A stretch of DNA of 64,000 bases from NCBI RefSeq assembly GCF_003820355.1, contig NZ_RPOK01000006.1, forward strand, positions 186,001-250,000, in the 5' to 3' direction. Both the position numbers and the translations under genes were made by a program. This document shows positions 42,528-52,603 of this stretch, one piece after another. How positions within the stretch are numbered: the first letter of the stretch is position 1; the number at the start of each line of letters is the position of its first letter. Under the pieces are notes generated by a model, which was given only the letters and a program-made list of their open reading frames with translations, made no database searches and was not told the DNA's origin. The DNA is from Paralteromonas sediminis. Lineage in GTDB: Bacteria > Pseudomonadota > Gammaproteobacteria > Enterobacterales > Alteromonadaceae.

Positions 42528-43742
42528 ATGAAACGAGTAGTCATCACTGGCATGGGTATTGTGTCGAGTATTGGCATCAACAAACAGGACGTACTGGCCT
42601 CTTTAAAAGCAGGCAAGTCGGGGATCACTTTTTCAGAATCATTTGCTGAAATGGGCTTGCGCAGTCAAGTATGGGGTGATGTCGACATCGATATGTCCGA
42701 GCATGTTGACAGAAAGCAGCTGCGCTTTATGGGTGACGCCGCGGCTTACGCATATGTTGCAATGAAACAGGCTGTTGAAGACTCAGGTTTAACGGAAGCA
42801 CAAATCTCTAACCCCCGCACTGGCATAGTGGCAGGGTCGGGCGGTGCTTCATCTGAGCATCAGGTCGCGTCTGCAGATATTCTAAGAGAAAAAGGGGTGA
42901 GACGCGTTGGGCCTTATATGGTGACACGTTGCATGGCTTCAACGGTTTCTGCCTGTTTAGCGACACCGTTCAAAATCAAAGGCGTTAACTATTCGATTGC
43001 ATCAGCATGTGCTACCAGTGCGCACTGTATTGGTCACGCAATGGAGCTGATTCAATTAGGGAAGCAGGATGTAGTATTTGCTGGTGGTGGTGAAGAGCTT
43101 CATTGGACCCTGTCTGCACAGTTTGATGCTATGGGGGCATTGTCGTCTAAGTACAATGACGATCCGACAGCGGCGTCGAGAACCTATGATGCAGACAGAG
43201 ATGGTTTTGTAAGCAGTGGTGGCGGCGGTATGGTCGTGGTCGAGTCACTAGAGCATGCGTTGGCCCGCGGTGCCCATATATACGCAGAAGTCGTGGGGTA
43301 CGGCGCAACGTCGGACGGTGTTGATATGGTTGCGCCCTCAGGTGAAGGTGCTGTGCGTTGTATGCAAATGGCACTGGAGAACGTTGAAGGGGATATCGAC
43401 TATTTAAATACACACGGTACATCCACACCAGTGGGTGATGTAAAAGAATTGGAAGCGATCCGAACTGTGTTTGGTGATAAACGGGTTCCGATAAGCGCCA
43501 CTAAGTCTCTAACTGGACATGCTTTGGGAGCAGCGGGTGTCAATGAAGCAATTTATTCTTTACTCATGCTGGAAAATAGCTTTATATCGCCGTCAATAAA
43601 TATTTCAAACTTGGATGAAAAAGCAGAAGGTTTGGATATAGTCACTGAGACCAGAGATGCAGAGTTAAATACTGTAATGTCTAATAGTTTTGGTTTTGGT
43701 GGAACCAACGCAACCTTGGTCATGCAAAAATATAAAGGCTAA
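42528..43742 (+). CDS. fabB: 3-oxoacyl-[acyl-carrier-protein] synthase I (FabB)
   Basis: The 404-residue thiolase-fold enzyme has catalytic Cys161 in [11 protein letters not shown], active His in [12 protein letters not shown] and [11 protein letters not shown], and the glycine-rich end [13 protein letters not shown]. FabB elongates acyl-ACP including unsaturated intermediates in the type II pathway. Length, FabR-type operator and its place between mnmC and pdxB all fit FabB rather than FabF. The next gene, pdxB, shares one base with its stop codon. Confidence 0.95.
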   Translation: MKRVVITGMGIVSSIGINKQDVLASLKAGKSGITFSESFAEMGLRSQVWGDVDIDMSEHVDRKQLRFMGDAAAYAYVAMKQAVEDSGLTEAQISNPRTGIVAGSGGASSEHQVASADILREKGVRRVGPYMVTRCMASTVSACLATPFKIKGVNYSIASACATSAHCIGHAMELIQLGKQDVVFAGGGEELHWTLSAQFDAMGALSSKYNDDPTAASRTYDADRDGFVSSGGGGMVVVESLEHALARGAHIYAEVVGYGATSDGVDMVAPSGEGAVRCMQMALENVEGDIDYLNTHGTSTPVGDVKELEAIRTVFGDKRVPISATKSLTGHALGAAGVNEAIYSLLMLENSFISPSINISNLDEKAEGLDIVTETRDAELNTVMSNSFGFGGTNATLVMQKYKG

Positions 43743-44875
43743 TGCGAATACTTTATGAAGACACTATGCCCCACGCAGGGGCATATTTCTCTGCGTTGGG
43801 GAACGCCAGTGCCTACAAATGGCAAACGCTTTCCCCAAACGACTTAGTCAATGTAGACATTCTGGCTGTTCGCTCAACCACAAAAGTCGACCGTCATCTC
43901 ATTGCTAAGGCTAATCAGTTAAAATATGTGGCTACCGCAACAGCGGGGACAAACCACATGGATACCCATGCGCTCACTGAAGCTGGCATTCATTGGTCAT
44001 CAGCTGCGGGTTGTAATGCCGTAGCCGTGGCGCAGTATGTAGTCAGTGCCCTGTGTTATGCGCATCTATCTCATTCCCTTAACCTCGACAATATAACCGT
44101 TGGCATTGTTGGTGCTGGTCATGTTGGTACAGCAGTCAGTAGCATGCTTGATGCATTAGGAGTTTGCTATGTGCTTTGTGATCCGCCAATCGCATCAGCC
44201 GACAGCCGAACCTTTGTCTCTTTGCAAGAAGCGCTAAAATGTGACGTCATTACGTTACATGTGCCCTACACGAAAGAAGGCCTATATCCTACAGAGAACC
44301 TGTTGAGCAGGGAACTGCTGGCAAAGCTGGAACCTCGCCAATGGCTGATTAATGCGTGTCGTGGCGAGGTGATAGATGAGGACGCGATCATTGCTCTTAA
44401 AAAAGCGGGTGGTGGTCCCAATTTGGTATTAGACGTTTTTGCGAATGAACCTCACATTAATCAGGTACTATTGCCCTATGTTCAAATCGCAACACCTCAC
44501 ATAGCTGGCCATACACTTGAAGGCAAGGTAAGAGGTACGCAGATGGTTTATGACTGGCTGCGAAATACTGTGCCGTCGTTTAATGGCGCAGCAAGTAAAA
44601 ATATGGATAACATGTTGCCAAAGGTTGATCCTATTACTGCCAAAGATTTAGCAATGCCATTTCAGCTGATGCCATTTTTATTGCGAATATATGATATACA
44701 TTTTGATCATAGGCAATTTGTAAATAACATGGCACAATCCAACGCATTCTCGCAAATGCGAAAGGCTTACAGAGTCAGGCGAGAATATTCTGCGTATAGA
44801 CTGGCCTTTGCCAGTGAGTTGTCTGACGACAACCGACGCGTATTGACAGCCTTGGGCTTCAATCTAAACGCTTAA
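43742..44875 (+). CDS. pdxB: 4-phosphoerythronate dehydrogenase PdxB
   Basis: The 377-residue D-2-hydroxyacid dehydrogenase has the NAD-binding loop VGIVGAGHVGTAVSSM (about 119-134), the active-site region INACRGEVIDEDAI, and the PdxB C-terminal domain (ADNN-like tail with FQLMPFLLRIYDI). PdxB oxidises 4-phospho-D-erythronate in vitamin B6 synthesis. It overlaps fabB by one base, as in the conserved E. coli neighbourhood. Confidence 0.93.
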   Translation: MRILYEDTMPHAGAYFSALGNASAYKWQTLSPNDLVNVDILAVRSTTKVDRHLIAKANQLKYVATATAGTNHMDTHALTEAGIHWSSAAGCNAVAVAQYVVSALCYAHLSHSLNLDNITVGIVGAGHVGTAVSSMLDALGVCYVLCDPPIASADSRTFVSLQEALKCDVITLHVPYTKEGLYPTENLLSRELLAKLEPRQWLINACRGEVIDEDAIIALKKAGGGPNLVLDVFANEPHINQVLLPYVQIATPHIAGHTLEGKVRGTQMVYDWLRNTVPSFNGAASKNMDNMLPKVDPITAKDLAMPFQLMPFLLRIYDIHFDHRQFVNNMAQSNAFSQMRKAYRVRREYSAYRLAFASELSDDNRRVLTALGFNLNA

Positions 44876-44914
44876 TAAATCAATAAAATTTTTATAATAG
44901 GAGCATAAAACACC

Positions 44915-45931
44915 ATGTCTCAATCCTTTGATGTTGCCGTTTTGGGGGCAACAGGTCTGGTAGGACAGACCATGATAGAGTTACTTGAAGCGCGTGACTT
45001 TCCAATTAATACGCTTTATCCACTGGCGAGTAAACGCTCGGCAGGTGGCACGGTAACCTATAAAGGAAAAGACATCACGGTGTTAGATGCAGACGAGTTT
45101 GACTGGTCAAAAGCGCACTTTGGTTTCTTTTCTGCTGGTGGCAGTGTGTCGGCAAAATTTGCCCCAATTGCCGGTGATGCGGGCTGCATTGTTATCGACA
45201 ATACTTCACATTTTCGCTACGACAATGACATCCCTCTGGTCGTTCCAGAGGTCAATGCCCATGCATTGGCTGATTTCCGTAATCGCAATATTATCGCCAA
45301 CCCCAATTGTTCAACCATTCAAATGTTAGTGGCACTTAAGCCTATTCAGGATGCTGTTGGTATTTCGAGAATAAATGTAAGCACTTATCAGTCTGTTTCT
45401 GGTGCGGGTAAGGACGCTATGGAAGAGCTGGCCAAACAAACCGCTGACCTACTTAATGCACGCGAAGTGAAATCAGAGGCCTTTAGTCGTCAGATTGCAT
45501 TCAATGCGATTCCACAAATCGATGTTTTTATGGACAACGATTACACTAAAGAAGAGATGAAAATGTCATGGGAAACCCAAAAAATAATGGGCGATGACAG
45601 TATACTGGTCAATGCAACCGCAGTGCGTTTGCCCGTGTTTTACGGTCATGGTGAAGCTATTCATCTCGAAACGCATCAACCTATAAGTGCTGAAGAAGTG
45701 AAAGATTTGCTGGCTAACGCACCGGGTGTGACCGTGTATCGTGATCGTGAGGACTTTCCCACGCAGGTTAGCAGCGCTAGCGGCAATGACAGTGTTCATG
45801 TAGGGCGCATACGCAACGATATTACTCATCCCAATGGTATCAACCTGTGGGTAGTGTCAGACAACATCCGCAAAGGCGCAGCAACCAACAGTATTCAAAT
45901 TGCTGAAACGCTTATCCGAGACTACCTGTAA
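44915..45931 (+). CDS. asd: Aspartate-semialdehyde dehydrogenase
   Basis: The 338-residue protein has the Rossmann loop LGATGLVGQT and catalytic Cys132 in IIANPNCSTIQ; His in YGHGEAIHLE is the second catalytic residue. The enzyme reduces aspartyl phosphate to the semialdehyde for lysine, threonine, methionine and diaminopimelate. E. coli has the Asd-like protein Usg here. Because the catalytic cysteine is kept, I call an active enzyme. It follows pdxB by 39 bases. Confidence 0.92.
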   Translation: MSQSFDVAVLGATGLVGQTMIELLEARDFPINTLYPLASKRSAGGTVTYKGKDITVLDADEFDWSKAHFGFFSAGGSVSAKFAPIAGDAGCIVIDNTSHFRYDNDIPLVVPEVNAHALADFRNRNIIANPNCSTIQMLVALKPIQDAVGISRINVSTYQSVSGAGKDAMEELAKQTADLLNAREVKSEAFSRQIAFNAIPQIDVFMDNDYTKEEMKMSWETQKIMGDDSILVNATAVRLPVFYGHGEAIHLETHQPISAEEVKDLLANAPGVTVYRDREDFPTQVSSASGNDSVHVGRIRNDITHPNGINLWVVSDNIRKGAATNSIQIAETLIRDYL

Positions 45932-45944
45932 AAAGAACTAATGT

Positions 45945-45990
45945 AAGCCACCTGCAGCTATCTTTTGCCGCGGGTGGCTTTGTGGTTTAT
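45945..45990 (+). terminator. Probable terminator after asd
   Basis: AAGCCACC (45945-45952) pairs with GGTGGCTT (45973-45980), with a 20-base loop and weak T-rich tail (TGTGGTTTAT). It separates the fabB-pdxB-asd operon from the HubP/FimV gene. Confidence 0.5.
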
Positions 45991-46013
45991 ATTCAATACT
46001 AATGTTTGCCAAG

Positions 46014-46042
46014 TTGACAAAAATGTAAAACACTTTTATGTC
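46014..46042 (+). promoter_or_regulatory. Sigma-70-type promoter candidate before hubP/fimV
   Basis: TTGACA (46014-46019) is a perfect -35 box; TATGTC (46037-46042) stands 17 bases later as a weak -10. It lies about 160 bases before the probable start codon. Confidence 0.4.
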
Positions 46043-46200
46043 GGCGCGAATCTTGCTAGTTTTCAAACTGAGAGATTGTTCGCTTGTTTGGCGTCATAAT
46101 TTTGTCGTTATTTTCAACCAGCAAACAGACAATAAATATAAAAAGGTTCATCCGGTTTACAGGGTAGGTGATCGGTTTTGGGGGACAGTGTAGAAGCGCT

Positions 46201-49200
46201 ATGAGATACACCCGGTTAGTGATAATTGCCGCTCTTATGAGTGTAGGCATAGGATTTCCTGGCATAACGCCTTCAGGAAATGGTGCTTTTGCGCAGGAAA
46301 GTGTACCGATCAAGGGGCCAAAAAGTGCTACTGACCAGTTTTCTGGTGCAGTATACGGGCCGATAACCTCCAGTGACACCCTCTGGCGTATCGCTGAGCG
46401 GTACAGACAAAACAATACATTGTCTATTTATCAGGTAATGGTCGCTATTTATGAACTTAACCCTGATGCTTTTGAAAAACAAAATTTAAACTTAATGGTC
46501 GATGGCGCTATGTTGCAGCTGCCATCGGAGCGATTTATTGCCCGAATCGATGCTGAAAAAGCAAAAAAGCGGGCTGAGCAGGACGACAACAATTGGGAGC
46601 GTGCGCAACAGCAGCCTGGCGATCCCAAAGAAAACCTCAAACCGCCCTCACCACTTGTCAATCAGGAAGATTTGGCAATCACTAAGACGGCGCTAGAAGA
46701 CAAGCTGAATACATTGGATGCTTCACAAGCTGCACAATTCGAGTTGTTACGAGAGCAGTTTGCGTTGTCTATTGATAGCGTCGAAACACTCCTTCAAGAC
46801 AACCAAAAGTTGTATGAACGAATAGACAAGGTAAACACTGATTTAGACGCACTGCGCTCAAAAGTAGAGAGTGATGTGCAAACGCAGATGCAGGAACAAT
46901 CGGGTCAAATCAACGAAATTCTCTCCTTGATGCGTCAGGAGCAACAGCAACGAGAAGAAAAAGAAGCTGCGTCAATTATGACCCTGCTTTCTTCGCCTAC
47001 TGCACTCATAGCAATATCAGCGCTACTGACAGTGTCATTAATTGGTGGAATAGGCGCTTGGTTGTTAAAACGCAATCCGAGCAAAGCTCAAGATACTGAC
47101 ACAACAACAGTAACTGAATCAGCTGAAAAAGCGATGGACTTGTCAACAGCCGATGATCTGGCAGACACCTCCTTAGGGGGGGATGACGATTTGAGCGATG
47201 ATGATTTGTTCAATGATGACGATTTACTGGACGATGTGTTGTCCAGTGAATTGGAAGAATCATTGGATGATGAACTTGAAAGTTTTGCTGATTTAAGTGA
47301 TGAAATGTTAGTGCCGGACCAGTCTGAATCTGGTGACAGTTCGGAAGATTCATTATTTGAAGAGGGTGAATCTGAACTTGATCAGGATGATTTAGATAGT
47401 TTGTTTGAAGAAGATACCCTGGCTGAGGACCTCGAGAGCGGTGATGGTATCGACATTTCAATGCAAGACGAAGAGCTCCTCGATAACCTTTCTCAAGAGT
47501 CCGACTCTGAACTCTTGGATGAGATGCTTGAAGATGACGAAATTGATGACATCGCCAATGTTGCTCAGGATGGTGAAACGACCGAAAACCTGCTTGATGA
47601 AGGCGGTACAGAGGGTGCTGACGAAACGGTAACCGTAGATGCCATTGAACCGGCAGAAGATGCACCTGAGATAGATATTGACGATCTACTTGAGGAAAAC
47701 GCTGAGACGCCAAATATCGCCGAGAAGCTGGGCGTTGATGAAAATAACCTTGATGAAGAAATGCTGTCTAAAATCGATGATGAGATACAGCAACAAGGAC
47801 AAGAACTCGACCAGCTCACCGATAATATTATTGGTGAGATAGAACAGCTGGAAATGATGGGCGGTATGCTCGATGAGCTGGATGATAGTGATGAAGAGGC
47901 CATAGAAGTTCCCGAAGATGGAAGCCATGGGCCTCAAGATTTAGATGCACTGGCAGAGGATCTGGAAGATATTCAGGTTGATGATATGGCCAATGCCGAA
48001 GATTTTGCCGATCCATTGTCTGATGAACTACTCGCCGAGTTGCAAAATGATGATGCGGATGATTTAACTGAAGAATTACTGCAAGAGCTTGAGCCTGAAC
48101 CCGATGATGTGGCTGAGGCACCCAAAGATGAAAGTGACGCGCTGGCCGATGAGCTACTTGAAGAACTCGAACAATCGCCAGATCCTCTTGATGATTTAAG
48201 TGATGAGCTTTTGGCAGAATTGGATGATGCTGGAGATTCTGAACCGCAAGCTGAAGAAGACAGCGACACCCCAGATGATGCCTTGTCTGATGACGTGCTG
48301 GATGAGCTTGAAAGCACGCCACAAGCTGAAGAAGATAGTGAAACCCTAGATGAAGCCTTGTCTGATGACGTGCTGGATGAGCTTGAAAGCACGCCACAAG
48401 CTGAAGAAGATAGTGAAACCCTAGATGAAGCCTTGTCTGATGACGTGTTGGATGAGCTGGAAAGCACGCCACAAGCTAAAGAAGACAACGACACCCTAGA
48501 TGATGCCCTGTCTGACGACGTGCTGGATGAGCTGGAAGGCACGCCACAAGCTGAAGAAGACAGCGACACCCTAGATGATGCCCTGTCTGACGACGTGCTG
48601 GATGAACTGGAAAGCACACCGCAAGCTGAAGAAGACAACGACACACTAGATGATGCCTTGTCTGACGACGTGCTGGATGAGCTGGAAAGCACGCCACAAG
48701 CTGAAGAAGACAGCGACACCCTAGATGATGCCTTGTCTGACGACGTGCTGGATGAGCTGGAGAGCACACCACAAGCTGAAGAAGACAACGACACCCTAGA
48801 TGATGCCTTGTCTGACGACGTGCTGGATGAGCTGGAAAGCACGCCACAAGCTGAAGATGACAGTGAAACCTTAGACGAACAAGATGCTGCATCACAGAAT
48901 GATCATGAGATTGATGATTCAATTTTAGAGAATGTGGACGACTTCAGCCTTGAGCAAGAACAGGATGGGGTGTTACCGGAAGAGGAAAAACCCGCAAAAA
49001 AAGAGGTCAAGGAAGCAGCTGAAGATATCTCTGACGTGCCTGGTATTGATGACTGGTTATCAGAGAACTCAGATTCTACTGACACGGCGATTCTCGATGA
49101 GCTTGAAAATACTGATTTTGACGAGCTACTGAATTCAATCGACGAACCGACGCCAGAGATTGAAGAAGCACAAGAAAAGCCTAAACTGGATAACCCTGAT

Positions 49201-49572
49201 CTGGACTTAGATGCGTTGCTCAATGACTTTGATGATATTGGTGCAGACTTGAGTGGCGACGCAATATCAGAAGACTTTGTTAGTGTAGAGTCGTTGATTG
49301 ATGAAGCCGATCAGGACGATTCACCTTTACCTCAAGATGATTTTGATTTGGATGTGAGTCTGGATGAATTCACTGGGGCTCTGGCTGACAACGATATGAT
49401 TGATGTAGATTTAGACGCCAGTCAGGCTGCAAATTTAGATCTAGCGAGGGCCTATATAGACATGGATGATTTCAGTGCAGCTAGAGGCTTGCTCAACGAA
49501 GTACTGGAGCATGGGAATGAGGGGCAAATTGAAGAAGCCAAGGCACTTTTACAAGAATTAGGTGATGCCTAA
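46201..49572 (+). CDS. FimV/HubP family polar protein with acidic repeats
   Basis: From ATG 46201 the protein has about 1123 residues. It shows a signal peptide (MRYTRLVIIAALMSVGIGF), a LysM-like FimV N-terminal domain (SSDTLWRIAERYRQNN), a coiled-coil, one transmembrane helix (about 254-275, TALIAISALLTVSLIGGIGAW) and a long acidic cytoplasmic domain with a 25-residue repeat. The FimV C-terminal domain closes it (LDLARAYIDMDDFSAARGLL). In Vibrio and Shewanella HubP organises the cell pole, including ParA-type proteins, chemotaxis and flagella; FimV in Pseudomonas supports type IV pili. A GTG 46168 start is possible. Confidence 0.88.
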   Translation: MRYTRLVIIAALMSVGIGFPGITPSGNGAFAQESVPIKGPKSATDQFSGAVYGPITSSDTLWRIAERYRQNNTLSIYQVMVAIYELNPDAFEKQNLNLMVDGAMLQLPSERFIARIDAEKAKKRAEQDDNNWERAQQQPGDPKENLKPPSPLVNQEDLAITKTALEDKLNTLDASQAAQFELLREQFALSIDSVETLLQDNQKLYERIDKVNTDLDALRSKVESDVQTQMQEQSGQINEILSLMRQEQQQREEKEAASIMTLLSSPTALIAISALLTVSLIGGIGAWLLKRNPSKAQDTDTTTVTESAEKAMDLSTADDLADTSLGGDDDLSDDDLFNDDDLLDDVLSSELEESLDDELESFADLSDEMLVPDQSESGDSSEDSLFEEGESELDQDDLDSLFEEDTLAEDLESGDGIDISMQDEELLDNLSQESDSELLDEMLEDDEIDDIANVAQDGETTENLLDEGGTEGADETVTVDAIEPAEDAPEIDIDDLLEENAETPNIAEKLGVDENNLDEEMLSKIDDEIQQQGQELDQLTDNIIGEIEQLEMMGGMLDELDDSDEEAIEVPEDGSHGPQDLDALAEDLEDIQVDDMANAEDFADPLSDELLAELQNDDADDLTEELLQELEPEPDDVAEAPKDESDALADELLEELEQSPDPLDDLSDELLAELDDAGDSEPQAEEDSDTPDDALSDDVLDELESTPQAEEDSETLDEALSDDVLDELESTPQAEEDSETLDEALSDDVLDELESTPQAKEDNDTLDDALSDDVLDELEGTPQAEEDSDTLDDALSDDVLDELESTPQAEEDNDTLDDALSDDVLDELESTPQAEEDSDTLDDALSDDVLDELESTPQAEEDNDTLDDALSDDVLDELESTPQAEDDSETLDEQDAASQNDHEIDDSILENVDDFSLEQEQDGVLPEEEKPAKKEVKEAAEDISDVPGIDDWLSENSDSTDTAILDELENTDFDELLNSIDEPTPEIEEAQEKPKLDNPDLDLDALLNDFDDIGADLSGDAISEDFVSVESLIDEADQDDSPLPQDDFDLDVSLDEFTGALADNDMIDVDLDASQAANLDLARAYIDMDDFSAARGLLNEVLEHGNEGQIEEAKALLQELGDA
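48235..48880 (+). repeat. 75-bp tandem repeat in the hubP/fimV gene
   Basis: Eight full units of exactly 75 bases run from 48235 to 48834, followed by a partial ninth. Each encodes 25 residues of the form ESTPQAEEDSxT-LDxALSDDVLDEL. Units 2 and 3 differ at only two bases by my reading; units 4 to 8 alternate DN and DS at one site, so blocks of two units (150 bases) have also been copied. Because the length is a multiple of three the frame is kept. Confidence 0.95.
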
Positions 49573-49622
49573 ACCGTTTCGGGCTACACTAGCGCGCATT
49601 TTGTAGAAGGGCAGTGGTGAAC

Positions 49623-50411
49623 ATGCGAATAGCATTAGGCATTGAATACGACGGCGCGGCGTTTTACGGCTGGCAACGTCAACAAAATGTACCGAGTGTG
49701 CAAGCCCACTTGGAAGATGCGTTGTCTGTTGTCGCAAATCAACCGATTACCGTGCATTGTGCAGGGCGCACTGATGCTGGCGTGCATGCAACTGGACAGG
49801 TTGTTCACTTTGACTGCTCAGTACAACGCCCAGATAAAGCCTGGACGCTGGGCGTTAATGCTAACTTACCCGATGCAATTTCGGTTTGCTGGGTAAAAAC
49901 AGTTGCTCAAGACTTTCATGCACGTTTCTCTGCGACGGCAAGACGCTATCGCTACATTATATACAATCACCGTTCACGTCCGGCTATTTTGTGTTCGGGC
50001 CTGACTCATGTGCACAAACCTTTAAACGAAGAAAAAATGCACCGTGCCGCACAGGCGCTGTTAGGCGAGCAGGATTTCAGCTCCTTCCGGGCTGCACTTT
50101 GCCAATCAAATTCTCCATGGCGAAATGTCACCAACCTATCTGTACATCGACAAGATCGGTTTGTCATTATCGATATTAACGCGAATGCATTTGTTCACCA
50201 TATGGTCAGGAATATTGCGGGATCGTTAATTGCTGTTGGTTGTGGAGAACAGGAAGAGCAATGGGTAGCGTGGTTGTTAGCACAAAAGGATCGAACACTC
50301 GCAGCGGCAACCGCTAAACCACACGGCCTTTATTTGGTTGATGTAACCTATCCAGAAGAGTTTGAATTACCAACCCGGCCTGTCGGGCCAATATTTTTAA
50401 CTGATGATTAG
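49623..50411 (+). CDS. truA: tRNA pseudouridine(38-40) synthase TruA
   Basis: The 262-residue protein has the TruA signature: [20 protein letters not shown] at the start and catalytic Asp51 in [20 protein letters not shown]-binding and dimer segments (RARFSAT-like [14 protein letters not shown], then [13 protein letters not shown]) are present. TruA makes pseudouridine at tRNA positions 38-40. GTG 49617 is another possible start. Position between the FimV-like gene and accD matches E. coli, except that dedA is missing. Confidence 0.94.
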   Translation: MRIALGIEYDGAAFYGWQRQQNVPSVQAHLEDALSVVANQPITVHCAGRTDAGVHATGQVVHFDCSVQRPDKAWTLGVNANLPDAISVCWVKTVAQDFHARFSATARRYRYIIYNHRSRPAILCSGLTHVHKPLNEEKMHRAAQALLGEQDFSSFRAALCQSNSPWRNVTNLSVHRQDRFVIIDINANAFVHHMVRNIAGSLIAVGCGEQEEQWVAWLLAQKDRTLAAATAKPHGLYLVDVTYPEEFELPTRPVGPIFLTDD

Positions 50412-50418
50412 ACCAGTT
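50402..50418. promoter_or_regulatory. FadR-like half-site before accD
   Basis: GACCAGTT (50411-50418) matches the right half of the FadR consensus exactly; the left half is poor. The 17-mer overlaps the end of truA, 79 bases before accD. In E. coli FadR affects acetyl-CoA carboxylase genes, so the place is meaningful, but one half-site could be chance. Confidence 0.25.
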
Positions 50419-50496
50419 TTGCTTTTTATGGGCGCGTTAAATGTGGTGTAATACGCGGCTATCGCCCGCTTGGTATGAGTAGAGAGGAACATAATA

Positions 50497-51336
50497 ATGA
50501 GCTGGATACAAAAAATACTTCCTAGAACCCAAACATCCACAAAAGGCAATGTGCCAGAAGGTGTATGGACAAAGTGCTCATCTTGCCAGGCTGTGCTGTA
50601 CAAATCAGAATTGGAAAAATTGCAGGAAGTCTGTCCCAAGTGTGATCATCATATGCGGATCAGTGCTAGGCGTCGCCTGGATGGATTTCTAGATCAATCA
50701 AACCGCGAGGAAATCGCGGCTAACCTCGAGCCTCAGGATATCTTGAAGTTTAAGGATTCGAAGAAATACAAGGACCGTTTGGTCTCTGCGCAAAAAGCAA
50801 CGAATGAAAAAGATGCGCTGGTAGCAATGAAAGGTGAGCTCAAAGGCATGCCGATCGTCGTTGCAGCGTTTGAGTTTTCCTTTTTAGGCGGGTCTATGGC
50901 GTCCGTGGTTGGCGCGCGTTTCGTCGCAGCGGTCAATGCAGCAATTGAAGCGAATGCACCGCTCATATGCTTTTCTACCAGTGGTGGGGCACGTATGCAG
51001 GAAGCCCTGTTGTCACTCATGCAAATGGCGAAAACATCGGCCGCGCTAGCAAAACTTAGCGAAAAAGGTTTGCCCTATATTTCAGTATTGACCGACCCAA
51101 CCATGGGCGGTGTATCTGCTAGCTTAGCTATGTTAGGTGATATCAATGTCGCTGAACCTAAAGCATTGATTGGTTTCGCTGGCCCGCGAGTGATTGAACA
51201 AACGGTGAGAGAAACATTACCCGAAGGTTTTCAGCGAAGCGAGTTCTTGCTTGAAAAAGGTGCCATCGACATGATTGTTGACAGACGTGATATGCGAGAC
51301 AAACTTCACGGAATTTTGCTTAAATTACACGCCTGA
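50497..51336 (+). CDS. accD: Acetyl-CoA carboxylase carboxyltransferase subunit beta
   Basis: The 279-residue protein has an N-terminal four-cysteine zinc finger (Cys27, Cys30, Cys46, Cys49) and the carboxyltransferase domain with [13 protein letters not shown] and [14 protein letters not shown], the oxyanion and CoA-binding motifs. With AccA it transfers carboxyl from biotin to acetyl-CoA, making malonyl-CoA for fatty acid synthesis. It is followed three bases later by folC. Length, motifs and context all agree with AccD. Confidence 0.96.
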   Translation: MSWIQKILPRTQTSTKGNVPEGVWTKCSSCQAVLYKSELEKLQEVCPKCDHHMRISARRRLDGFLDQSNREEIAANLEPQDILKFKDSKKYKDRLVSAQKATNEKDALVAMKGELKGMPIVVAAFEFSFLGGSMASVVGARFVAAVNAAIEANAPLICFSTSGGARMQEALLSLMQMAKTSAALAKLSEKGLPYISVLTDPTMGGVSASLAMLGDINVAEPKALIGFAGPRVIEQTVRETLPEGFQRSEFLLEKGAIDMIVDRRDMRDKLHGILLKLHA

Positions 51337-51338
51337 TA

Positions 51339-52574
51339 ATGCGTTCACTGCAGCAATGGCTGAGTTATCTGGAGTCGATTCACCCCACCTCAATTGATAT
51401 GGGGTTAGTGCGGGTAAAACGCGTAGCAGACAGACTTGACTTCAACTGGCACTCTTCGACAGTTATTACCGTTGGTGGTACCAATGGTAAAGGTACAACC
51501 TGTCGCGTGCTTGAGTATCTGCTCCAGGCGCAGGGTCATAGCGTGGCCACTTATCGCTCCCCGCATTTGCTGGACTATCGCGAGCGTGTAACCTTCAACG
51601 GTGAAATGCGCGATGAATCTGAATACACGCAGGCTATGCAGGATGTTGAAGAGGCCAGAGGCGCTATCACATTAACCTATTTTGAGTTTGGTACCTTAGC
51701 CGCTATGCAAATGATGCAGCAGTGGAAACCTGATTTTATATTGCTCGAAGTCGGCTTGGGTGGCAGGTTAGATGCAACCAATATTGTTGACAATGATTGC
51801 GCTGTAATTACATCAATTGGTATTGATCACGAACGCTTTCTTGGCAATACAAGAGAGTCGGTCGCAACGGAAAAAGCGGGTATATTCCGCGCTCACAAAC
51901 CTGTGATCATTGGTGAAACTAGCCCGCCCGCACCACTCTTGGAAAAAAGTTGTGAGTTGCGGAGCCTTGCAAGATGGGCCGGTAAAGACTTCGCTTACCA
52001 CGAAAATACAGATGGCTCATGGAGTTGGTCAGGAAAGCAAAACGAGTTTGACAACTTGCCTTATCCTCAGGTGCCAATACAAAATATGAGTACAGCGCTA
52101 GCGACATTGGAAGCCCTAGGGCTAGCATTGGAGACTAAACACATTAATGCCTGCTGCCGCGAAGCGAGATTACCTGGCCGGCGACAGATTATCCAACGGC
52201 ATCCTACCGTCCTGGTAGATGTTGCTCATAATCCTCACGCAGCGGCAGACCTTGTGAAGTATTTAACAACACACAGCTCGGCCAAGCACTACCGATTAGT
52301 TGTTGCCATGTTAAATGACAAAGCCACAAAAGAAACATTAGCGTGTTTTGAGTGTTTAGCGGCGAGCTGGTATTTGTCGTCTACTTCAGGTGAAAGAGGC
52401 TTGCCAGCACAAGCGCTGAAGGAAACGTTGAATACAATATGTGCAGCAACCTGTTATGAGAATATCGAACAGGCTTACTTATCTGCATTAAAAGAGGCAG
52501 ACCGTGATGACATCATAGTGGTATTTGGCTCTTTTTTAACGGTGGCAGACGTATTAGCATTAGGGTCTGAGTAA
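51339..52574 (+). CDS. folC: Bifunctional dihydrofolate/folylpolyglutamate synthase
   Basis: The 411-residue Mur-ligase-fold enzyme has the P-loop GTNGKGTT (47-54), the signature EVGLGGRLDATNIVD and ITSIGIDHERFLG with metal-binding residues, and the C-terminal domain motif VDVAHNPHAA. FolC adds glutamate to dihydropteroate and to tetrahydrofolates using ATP. It starts three bases after accD, as in E. coli. Confidence 0.95.
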   Translation: MRSLQQWLSYLESIHPTSIDMGLVRVKRVADRLDFNWHSSTVITVGGTNGKGTTCRVLEYLLQAQGHSVATYRSPHLLDYRERVTFNGEMRDESEYTQAMQDVEEARGAITLTYFEFGTLAAMQMMQQWKPDFILLEVGLGGRLDATNIVDNDCAVITSIGIDHERFLGNTRESVATEKAGIFRAHKPVIIGETSPPAPLLEKSCELRSLARWAGKDFAYHENTDGSWSWSGKQNEFDNLPYPQVPIQNMSTALATLEALGLALETKHINACCREARLPGRRQIIQRHPTVLVDVAHNPHAAADLVKYLTTHSSAKHYRLVVAMLNDKATKETLACFECLAASWYLSSTSGERGLPAQALKETLNTICAATCYENIEQAYLSALKEADRDDIIVVFGSFLTVADVLALGSE

Positions 52575-52603
52575 TTAACCCCAACTGGTTGTAGGAGCGA
52601 CGC

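Noticed and set aside
44915-45931. Calling this gene the Asd-like protein Usg
   Set aside because: The catalytic cysteine in NPNCST and the later histidine are intact, so a true aspartate-semialdehyde dehydrogenase is the better call.
47973-48842. Long serine-rich open frame on the minus strand within the hubP/fimV repeats
   Set aside because: It is the antisense shadow of the acidic 75-bp repeats; low complexity, no ribosome site and no family likeness.
48235-48880. Direct repeats that could suggest a CRISPR array
   Set aside because: Units are contiguous, 75 bases, coding and without spacers; they belong to a protein repeat.
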